Positions 34,795 to 41,609 of a stretch of DNA of 64,000 bases are shown in pieces. Numbering within the stretch: position 1 is the first letter of the stretch; each line of letters opens with the position of its first letter. Source of the stretch: Myxococcaceae bacterium JPH2. Its GTDB lineage: Bacteria; Myxococcota; Myxococcia; Myxococcales; Myxococcaceae. The stretch lies in NCBI GenBank assembly GCA_016458225.1, contig JAEMGR010000003.1:310001-374000 (forward strand), given 5' to 3'. The notes under the pieces were generated by a model. The model saw only the letters and a program-made list of their open reading frames with translations. It was not told the DNA's origin and searched no databases. A program made the translations under genes and the position numbers.

Positions 34795-36028
34795 CAACCT
34801 CCTGGCGTGGCTGACGGGCGACCTGTCCCCGTCGGCACGCATCTGGTCGGCGCTCGCGCCGGCGCTGCTGGCCTGTTGTTACTTCCTGGGCGGTCTCGTG
34901 TTGTTCTGCGTGCGCTGCGCCTTCAAGGGCATCCCGCGCGACGCGGAGACGCTCACCCGCGGCAAGACCGTGCTGGTGGGCTTCTTCCTGCGGCACTACT
35001 TCTTCTGGGTCATCCAGCCCCTGTGGCAGCTCCTGCTGCGCTCGGGGCTGCCGGCCAACGCGCTGTCCATGCTGTCCGGCCTGCTGGGGGTGTCCTCCGG
35101 CGTGGCGGTGGCGGCGGGGCGCTTCGCGCTGGGCGGCTGGCTGTTCCTCATGGCCGGCATCCTGGACGTGATGGACGGCCGCATCGCCCGCACGCGCAAG
35201 GAGGCCAACCCGGCCGGCGCCGCGCTGGACTCGGTGCTGGACCGGTATGTCGACTCGGCGATGCTCATGGGCCTGGCCTGGTACTACCGGGACACGTGGG
35301 TGCTCCTGCCCGCGCTGGTGGCCTTCCTCGGCTCGTCGCTGGTGCCCTATGTCCGGGCGCGCGGCGAGGGCCTGGGCGTGAGCGTGCGCGACGGCGCCAT
35401 GCAGCGGCTGGAGCGCGTGCTCTTCCTCGGCGTGGGCACGGCGCTGTCTCCCATCCTGGAGGCCATCTTCTGGCCCGAGCACAAGCACCCCATGCACTGG
35501 CTGGCGGTGGCGGGGCTCGTCTTCGTGGCGGTGATGAGCAACGTCACGGCGCTCTCGCGCTTCCGCAAGCTGGTGGAGGCGCTGGCGCCGAAGAAGCCGC
35601 AGGCGGCGCGCTCGGGCGTGGCGCTGGTGGGCCTCAACGCGGCGTCTGGCGCGGTGGCCACCGCGGTGGACTTCGCCGCGGTGCTCGCGATGGTGGAGTG
35701 GGGCGCGATGTCCCCGGCGTGGGCCACGGTGGCGGGCTGCGTGCTGGGTGGCGTGGTGAACTACTCGCTCAACCGCGTGCTGACCTTCCGCAGCAGCGGG
35801 GCGGTGGCGCCGCAGCTGGCGCGCTACACGGTGGTGAGCGCGACGAGCGCGCTGCTCAACGCGGGCGGCGTGGCGCTGATGACGCTGCACCCGCAGCTGG
35901 CGTACACGCTCGGCTGGTGGGTGGTGCGCGGGGTGGTGTACTTCGCGTGGAACCTGCCCCTGCAGCGCGACTACGTGTTCAACGACTCGCCGGACGCGCT
36001 GCTGGAGCAGCGCCCCCATGCGGCGTGA
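34787..36028 (+). CDS. CDP-alcohol phosphatidyltransferase fused to GtrA flippase-like domain
   Basis: Protein of 413 residues from a GTG preceded by CTGGAGGAG. Residues about 65-245 are a CDP-alcohol phosphotransferase with the full metal motif D127xxDGxxAR(x8)GxxxD148xxxD152. Residues about 275-400 are a GtrA domain (four hydrophobic helices, NYSLNRVLTF). In this setting the first domain probably uses inositol-3-phosphate and CDP-diacylglycerol to make phosphatidylinositol phosphate; the GtrA part may move the product or a glycolipid across the membrane. I know of no textbook example of this exact fusion. Overlaps the previous gene by 8 and the next by 11 bases. Confidence 0.85.
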   Translation: MHDNLLAWLTGDLSPSARIWSALAPALLACCYFLGGLVLFCVRCAFKGIPRDAETLTRGKTVLVGFFLRHYFFWVIQPLWQLLLRSGLPANALSMLSGLLGVSSGVAVAAGRFALGGWLFLMAGILDVMDGRIARTRKEANPAGAALDSVLDRYVDSAMLMGLAWYYRDTWVLLPALVAFLGSSLVPYVRARGEGLGVSVRDGAMQRLERVLFLGVGTALSPILEAIFWPEHKHPMHWLAVAGLVFVAVMSNVTALSRFRKLVEALAPKKPQAARSGVALVGLNAASGAVATAVDFAAVLAMVEWGAMSPAWATVAGCVLGGVVNYSLNRVLTFRSSGAVAPQLARYTVVSATSALLNAGGVALMTLHPQLAYTLGWWVVRGVVYFAWNLPLQRDYVFNDSPDALLEQRPHAA

Positions 36029-37004
36029 GACGCGGCTGACGTCGCTGCTGCTGACCGCCCTGCTCGCGCTCGCGGGCACGGCGGCGCGTGGCGCGGCGTT
36101 GGAGCCCACGTTCTCCACGAACGACAACTACGGCGAGAGCTTCACATTCATTGGCGACCTGGACGACGGCGGCTTCGTCCTGGTGCAGCTGTCGATGACG
36201 AACATCGGGCCCGGCTCGCGCACGGGCATCTGCCGGGCGACGGTGCTGCGGCCCGGCCAGCGGGCCTGGACGCCGCAGAATCGCGTGGGCGGCAAGCAGT
36301 GGCGCTATGACCCCGCCACGGCCACGCTCCAGGTGGGTGACTGCTGGGCGCGCTCGAGCGCCACGGGGACCCAGGTGGAGGCGCCGCTGGACGGCGGCCG
36401 CGTGGCGCTGACGTATGACGCGCCGCTGTCGCCCCACTCGCCGGATGGCTCCGTGGTGGAGGTGGGCAGCGAGCGCTACCGCCACGAGGTGCTGGTGGCC
36501 ACCAGCCCCGTGAAGGTCACGCTGCAGGTGCCCAAGTCCGCCGAGGAGACGCTGACCGGCGGCGGCTACGCGGACCACACCCGCTCGACGATTCCGCCCG
36601 CGAAGCTGGCGCGCCGCTGGGTGCGCTTCCGCGCGCTGCGGGGCGGCCAGCACCTGGTGCTGCTGGCGCGCGAGGGCCAGGACGGCGAGTTCGGCCCCGT
36701 GTACTTCTGGGAAGAGGGCCAGGCGCCGCGCCGGCTGGAGTCCTTCACGCTCAACCGCGAGGGCTCCAAGGAGCGCAGCGTGTGGCGCGCGGAGTTCACC
36801 GGAGACGACGGGCACATGGCCATGGCGCTGCGCTCCACCTCCATCCTCCAGCGCAACGCGCCGGTGGAGCAGCTGGGCATGCTGGCCGGGCTGGTGCGGC
36901 CGGTGGTGGGCTCGCCGGTGACGTACCTGCACCGCGGCGTGCTGGAGCAGGCGGGCAAGACGCCGATTCAGGGTTTGTTGGAAGTGACGCTGGAAGGCGA
37001 GTAG
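36018..37004 (+). CDS. secreted lipocalin-like protein (AttH/CrtC/Svf1-like)
   Basis: Protein of 328 residues with a signal peptide (ending GTAARGAA). Beta-rich throughout. The C-terminal half contains GGGYADHTRSTI followed by a LARRWVRFRALRGGQHLV strand, resembling the GxGYxDH...W...R pattern of the AttH/CrtC lipocalin superfamily, which includes yeast Svf1; the N-terminal half repeats the fold (NYGESFTFIGDLDDGG). Yeast Svf1 carries ceramides for complex sphingolipid synthesis. This match is by pattern only, not by alignment. Its place between PIP-synthase and phosphatase genes suggests lipid carriage in the periplasm. Confidence 0.6.
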   Translation: MRRETRLTSLLLTALLALAGTAARGAALEPTFSTNDNYGESFTFIGDLDDGGFVLVQLSMTNIGPGSRTGICRATVLRPGQRAWTPQNRVGGKQWRYDPATATLQVGDCWARSSATGTQVEAPLDGGRVALTYDAPLSPHSPDGSVVEVGSERYRHEVLVATSPVKVTLQVPKSAEETLTGGGYADHTRSTIPPAKLARRWVRFRALRGGQHLVLLAREGQDGEFGPVYFWEEGQAPRRLESFTLNREGSKERSVWRAEFTGDDGHMAMALRSTSILQRNAPVEQLGMLAGLVRPVVGSPVTYLHRGVLEQAGKTPIQGLLEVTLEGE

Positions 37005-37015
37005 GAGCGCGGAGC

Positions 37016-37600
37016 GTGAGCGAGTCGCTGCTGCGGTCGGTGCACCATGTGCCGGGAGTCCGAGGCTGGGTGCGCAAGCAGGTGCTGCGCGGGGTGGCGC
37101 GCGGCGTGGAGTGGACCACCAAGCTCCCCGGTCGGCGCGCGCTGAACGTGTCGCGGGTGAACGCGTGGCTGCACGTGGGTGGCTCGGTGCCCCGCGCGCG
37201 GTACGCGGAGCTGAAAGCCCAGGGCATCACCGCCGTGATTGACCTGCGCGCCGAGCGCCAGGACGACGCGGAGGCGCTCGCGGCCCTGGGCATCGAGCTG
37301 TTGCACCTGCCGGTGACGGACCGCTACCCGCCCTCCGTGGAGCAGCTGTCGCGCGGGGTGGAGTGGGCCCTGCCCCGGCTGGACGCGGGAGGTGTGCTGT
37401 ACACCCACTGCGAGCACGGCGTGGGCCGCGGGCCGCTCATGGGCCTGGCCGTCATGGTGGCCCGAGGCTGGGACGCGCCGGACGCGTACCGGGCGCTGCG
37501 CGAGGCGCGCTGGCAGGCGACGCTGAACGACCGGCAGCTCCGCGGGCTGGCGGACTTCGTGACGGCGTGGACGGCGCGCGAGGCGGGCCGGGCCGCGTAG
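37016..37600 (+). CDS. dual-specificity phosphatase-family protein
   Basis: Protein of 194 residues from a GTG 11 bases after the previous stop. The Cys-phosphatase loop is HCEHGVGRG (Cys132, Arg138) with the dual-specificity fold before it (AVIDLRAERQDD, LHLPVTDRYPP). In an inositol-lipid operon it most plausibly removes the phosphate of phosphatidylinositol phosphate, as the PTPMT1/PIP-phosphatase type does; protein-tyrosine phosphatase is the alternative. A short 6-base-pair hairpin lies just after the stop (37603-37618). A paralogue is at 51520. Confidence 0.85.
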   Translation: MSESLLRSVHHVPGVRGWVRKQVLRGVARGVEWTTKLPGRRALNVSRVNAWLHVGGSVPRARYAELKAQGITAVIDLRAERQDDAEALAALGIELLHLPVTDRYPPSVEQLSRGVEWALPRLDAGGVLYTHCEHGVGRGPLMGLAVMVARGWDAPDAYRALREARWQATLNDRQLRGLADFVTAWTAREAGRAA

Positions 37601-37794
37601 GACGTGCGCGGGCGCACGGAACTCCGGCCGCCGCGTTGACACCACCGGCAAGGCTGGGTAGGCACAGTCCAGCCACCCAGCGCCTCGATGGCGGCCCGCG
37701 CGACCCCTCGCGGACCGTAGAGTGCGCCTCCCGGGTGGCGCGCATGGCCCCGCCCCGCTGGAGGCATCCTGGGCCACGCACGAGGCGACGACAC

Positions 37795-38484
37795 ATGCTG
37801 GCACTGCTGGGTGGCTGTCTCTTGGGACTCATGCTCGGGATGCGGCACGCGCTGGAGCCCGACCATCTGGCCGCCGTCTCCACGCTGTCCGTCGAGCGCT
37901 CGCGCCCGCTGCGAGAGAACCTGATGCTGGGCGCGGTGTGGGGCGCGGGGCACACCCTGGCGCTGTTCGTGGTGGGCGGGACGCTCGCGGCGCTGCGCAC
38001 GCAGATGCCGCCCCAGGTGGAGCAGGGCCTGGAGCTGTGCGTGGCCGTCATGGTGGCCACGCTGGGGATGCGCGCGCTCATGCAGGCCTTCCGCGAGGGC
38101 ACCAGCGGCGCGCCCGTGCCGCACCACCACGGCGCCACGAAGCACACGCACTCCGGCCACGCCGAGCACGTGCACGTGGGGCGCTGGACGCTCGCGCGGC
38201 GCCCGCTGCTCGTGGGGCTGATGCACGGACTGGCCGGCAGCGGCGCGCTCACGGCCCTGGTGCTGGCGGAGCTGCCCACCGTGGGCACGCGGCTGCTCTA
38301 CATCCTCGCCTTCGGCCTGGGCTCGGTGACGGGCATGGCCGCGCTCACCGGGCTGGCGGGACTGCCGCTGCGGCGGCTCGCGGGGAACGGGAGCGCGCGG
38401 GCCGCGGTGCTGGGGCTGGCCGGCGCGCTCTCCGTCTTCATCGGGACGTGGTGGGGCTGGGAAGCCGTCTCCCACTGGAGCTGA
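37795..38484 (+). CDS. nickel/cobalt transporter-like (NiCoT/UreH-type) membrane protein
   Basis: Protein of 229 residues, about six membrane segments. The second residue block GMRHALEPDHLAAVSTL carries the Hx4DH metal signature of NiCoT transporters, and a cytoplasmic His-rich loop (HHHGATKHTHSGHAEHVH) may bind metal. It could move nickel or cobalt ions; direction is unclear. The 190 bases ahead of it hold no gene, and no other metal or urease gene is nearby. Confidence 0.85.
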   Translation: MLALLGGCLLGLMLGMRHALEPDHLAAVSTLSVERSRPLRENLMLGAVWGAGHTLALFVVGGTLAALRTQMPPQVEQGLELCVAVMVATLGMRALMQAFREGTSGAPVPHHHGATKHTHSGHAEHVHVGRWTLARRPLLVGLMHGLAGSGALTALVLAELPTVGTRLLYILAFGLGSVTGMAALTGLAGLPLRRLAGNGSARAAVLGLAGALSVFIGTWWGWEAVSHWS

Positions 38485-38522
38485 ACCACCGGAGCTGAGC
38501 GCCTGGCAGAGGGCGCCCGGCT

Positions 38523-38780
38523 TCAGTTGCCCTGCAGCCGCTGGTCCGGCGGCACGCCCGAGGGAAGGCGGTCATCCTCCGGCATCGCCGTGGGCCCCTT
38601 CGAGCACTGGCAGACCTCGCAGCCGCGCTTCTTGTCCATCGAGCACTCGACGGCCGTGAGGCAGAAGCGGTCTTGGGACTCGGGGCACCGCGCCACCTCG
38701 CGCGGCCGCTCGTGGACACAGCCCGTCCACAGCAGGCCCGCGGCCACACACCCCAGCACTCGCATGGACATGGGGCGCAT
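38523..38780 (-). CDS. small Cys-rich lipoprotein
   Basis: Protein of 85 residues. A lipobox (LLWTGCV) follows a short signal peptide. The mature part has six Cys (RCPESQDRFC, ECSM, GCEVCQC), which may form disulfides. It starts 4 bases after the stop of the MMPL transporter gene, so it is probably co-transcribed. Function unknown. Confidence 0.65.
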   Translation of the reverse strand: MRPMSMRVLGCVAAGLLWTGCVHERPREVARCPESQDRFCLTAVECSMDKKRGCEVCQCSKGPTAMPEDDRLPSGVPPDQRLQGN

Positions 38781-38783
38781 TCC

Positions 38784-41261
38784 TCAGGCCTCCGGCGTGG
38801 TGGCGGGCTGCTCCGGGTGCTCCGGCACGTTCCCGTGCTTGCGGCGCCACCGCTCGACGATGAGCAGCAGCGACGGGAAGCCCAGGAGCACGATGAGCAT
38901 GTTCACGCCGAAGCCCAGGTTGGCCAGGTCGCCAATCGAGTTGAGGCCCGGGTGCTTGGCCATGATGAGGGCGAGGAAGCCGATGGCGCTCGTCAGCAGG
39001 CCACCGGTGATGGCGCGCCCCGTCTCCGCGTAGACCGAGACGAAGTCCGCGCCGGGTTCTCCCAAGCGCTCTACCAGGTGCACGCCCGCGTCCACCGTGG
39101 TGCCCACCAGCACCGGCAGCACCACGATGTTCAGGTAGTTGAACTCCAGGCCCAGGAGCGACATCAGGCCCACCAGCGCCGCGATGGACAGCAGCGTGGG
39201 CAGCATGCAGATGAGCGCCGTGCGCAGCCGGCCCATGGTGACCCACATGGCGGCCATCACGCTGAGCACCGCGGCGGCGAGGATGCGGGGCCCTTCGCGC
39301 GCGACCATGTCCAGGATGTCCGCGAGGATGAGCGCCTCGCCCGCCGCCGACACGCGCGTGCCGTCCGGCAGCGACATGTCGCGCACTTCCTTGGCGAACT
39401 TCCGCGTGCCCGCGCCGTCCGACAGGCTGATGCCCGCGTACACCAGCACCACGCCGCCGGTGCTGCCATCCAGGCTCTCGAACTGGTGGCGCACGCCCTC
39501 GGGCATGTCCGCCTGCGTGAAGGGCTTGGCCAGCGACATGCGCTGCGCCCGCTCCAGGTCCGTGCGCGTCTGGCCCTTCAGGTGGGACGAATCAATCTTC
39601 CCCAGCTTCGACGCGATGGCATCGAGGATGACCTGCTTCTCACCCTGCCGCGTGGGGACCAGGTCCTCCAGCGCGCCCACGAAATCGATGGTGGAGTCCT
39701 TGCCGCGCGACTGCTTGCGCGCCTCCAGCTGGCGCACCACCTCGCGCTCCATGTTCTGCGAGTCCGTCAGCACCACCACCGGCGTCTGCGAGTAGCCGAG
39801 GATGTGGTTCACCTTCTGGTCCAGCTGCACCGACGGCAGGCTCACGTCATCCAGCTTGGACATGTCGTAGTTGAAGGACACGCGCCACGCCTGGCTGATG
39901 AGCGCCAGCGCGCCCACGCCCACCACGATGGCCACGCCCCGGTAGCTGCGCGGCAGCCACCGCGCCAGCATCGCCATGGGCCCGCCCGACGCGTGGTGCA
40001 CCTTCGGCGTCCAATTGAACCGCGCCGCCAGACCCAACAGCGCCGGGAGGATGAGCACGTACGTCAGCACGCTCACCACCATGCCCACCGCCGCGATGAC
40101 GCCGAACTCGCGGAACGCTCGGAACTCGGACAGCGAGAGGCTGAGGAACGTCAGCGCCGCCACCAGCGCGGAGATGAGCGCCGAGTAGCCGGTGTGCCGG
40201 AAGGTCTCCTCCACCGCGTCCTCGGACTTCACGCCCTCCGAGCGCAGCGCGCCATAGCGTCCCAACAAGTGGATGCCGTGCTCCACGCCCAGGCCCCCCA
40301 GCACCGCCGCGAGGAACGCGGTGAGCAGGTTGACCTGTCCGTACATCAAGCCCACGAAGCCATAGGTCCACGCCAGGCCCGCCATGACCGGGGCCATGGT
40401 GAGGCCCACGGACACGCCGCTGCGGAAGTGGAAGATGAGATAGAGGACCAGCAGCACCATGGCCACCGTGCCCGTGGTCGCCAGGTCGTTGGAGATGACG
40501 CCCTGCTGATCAATCTTCTTCTTGAACGTGCCGGTGATGGCCGTCTTGAAGCCGGGCCCGTACTTGGACAGGTCCTGCTTGCCGAGGAAGTCCTCCACCT
40601 GCGCGATGGTGCGCTTGGAGTAGCCCAGGTCCGCGGAGCTGCCCTTGGGCTTGAGCATCATCACCACCATGCGCGCCTTGGCGTCCAGGTAGTAGAGGTC
40701 TCCGCCGCCGGACAGGCGCGTGTTGGCGCGGCCCGCGTACTTGTGCTCGATGTCGGAGAAGTCCAGCGACGGCGCCGGGGAGTCGTCCAGCCGGACGAAG
40801 AGCGGGTTGGCCTGCTCCTTCTCCCACGCGATGCGCGAGTCGATGCGCTCCTGCACCGCCTTCAGGTCATCCACGTCCAGGTAGTAGAGCGCGTGCTCTT
40901 CGAAGAAGGCGCGCGGACGCTGCGCGTTGACGTAGCGGATCTCCGGCAGCTTCGCGAGCTGCGGGGACATGTCGTCCACGAAGCGCTTGAGCGCCTCCGC
41001 GTCCGCGCCCATGCCCACCACCACCACGTTGCCCTGACCACCGAAGCGCTTGCGCAGCTTCTCGATGTCCTGAACGCTCTGGAACGACTTCGGCAGCAGT
41101 CCCACCAGGTCCGCGTTGAGTGACAGGGATTGGGCGAAGTACCCACCAATCGCCGTCAGCACCAGCGCCACGAGCAAGGCCCTCCAGGGCCTCTGGTGGC
41201 TCCGGGCAGCCGTCTTGCCCATCGCCGCCTGGAACCGCTCGGACCAACGCATCTCAGCCAT
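38784..41261 (-). CDS. MMPL/RND-superfamily transporter (HpnN-like)
   Basis: Protein of 825 residues with two halves, each a large periplasmic loop between one and five membrane helices, the MMPL/RND layout: VNLLTAFLAAVLGGLGVEHG and NIVVLPVLVGTTVDAG are the conserved TM4-like segments. Such proteins export lipids or hydrophobic molecules with proton drive; hopanoid exporters are the closest known class. The ATG at 41261 is preferred over a longer 21-residue extension. A paralogue runs divergently from 41610. Confidence 0.88.
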   Translation of the reverse strand: MAEMRWSERFQAAMGKTAARSHQRPWRALLVALVLTAIGGYFAQSLSLNADLVGLLPKSFQSVQDIEKLRKRFGGQGNVVVVGMGADAEALKRFVDDMSPQLAKLPEIRYVNAQRPRAFFEEHALYYLDVDDLKAVQERIDSRIAWEKEQANPLFVRLDDSPAPSLDFSDIEHKYAGRANTRLSGGGDLYYLDAKARMVVMMLKPKGSSADLGYSKRTIAQVEDFLGKQDLSKYGPGFKTAITGTFKKKIDQQGVISNDLATTGTVAMVLLVLYLIFHFRSGVSVGLTMAPVMAGLAWTYGFVGLMYGQVNLLTAFLAAVLGGLGVEHGIHLLGRYGALRSEGVKSEDAVEETFRHTGYSALISALVAALTFLSLSLSEFRAFREFGVIAAVGMVVSVLTYVLILPALLGLAARFNWTPKVHHASGGPMAMLARWLPRSYRGVAIVVGVGALALISQAWRVSFNYDMSKLDDVSLPSVQLDQKVNHILGYSQTPVVVLTDSQNMEREVVRQLEARKQSRGKDSTIDFVGALEDLVPTRQGEKQVILDAIASKLGKIDSSHLKGQTRTDLERAQRMSLAKPFTQADMPEGVRHQFESLDGSTGGVVLVYAGISLSDGAGTRKFAKEVRDMSLPDGTRVSAAGEALILADILDMVAREGPRILAAAVLSVMAAMWVTMGRLRTALICMLPTLLSIAALVGLMSLLGLEFNYLNIVVLPVLVGTTVDAGVHLVERLGEPGADFVSVYAETGRAITGGLLTSAIGFLALIMAKHPGLNSIGDLANLGFGVNMLIVLLGFPSLLLIVERWRRKHGNVPEHPEQPATTPEA

Positions 41262-41609
41262 GTTGCGACACCCGCTGTGTTGACTTCCGACCGAAAAAAG
41301 GCGGCCCACCTTGGGCACGGCCAAACCAGGGAGTCAACGCGTTTATGCCGCATCCCGGAAGGTAAGGCCCCGAATGACCGCACCATCTAACGACCCGCGG
41401 ATTTCGTTGCACGGGATGCATTTCGGGCGAGCGAGCATTCACTGGCGCACGCGGGGAGTGGGGGCGTCCCTCCGCTTTCCCTGACACCTGACAACCGGGC
41501 GACGCCCCGTGCAGACGCCGTGCGCCGTGGCCACGTTCCCCCGCAGGACAGGCGGCTCGTGCGGCGAGCGCCCAGGGAAGGGGTGACCGCCTCGGGCGGT
41601 CAGGACGAC
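41262..41609. other. divergent intergenic region between two MMPL genes
   Basis: About 350 bases separate the starts of the two paralogous transporters. It includes a short A-rich stretch (ACCGAAAAAAGG, near 41290-41301). It should hold two divergent promoters, but I cannot place a consensus. No convincing gene; short frames on both strands look random. Confidence 0.5.

Noticed and set aside
37603-37618. Short hairpin after the inositol operon as a terminator
   Set aside because: Only a 6-base-pair stem with no U-tract; too weak to list as a terminator.
38673-41123. An over-800-codon plus-strand frame opposite the first MMPL transporter
   Set aside because: The composition is Arg/His-rich and motif-free; the minus-strand frame encodes the recognisable transporter.
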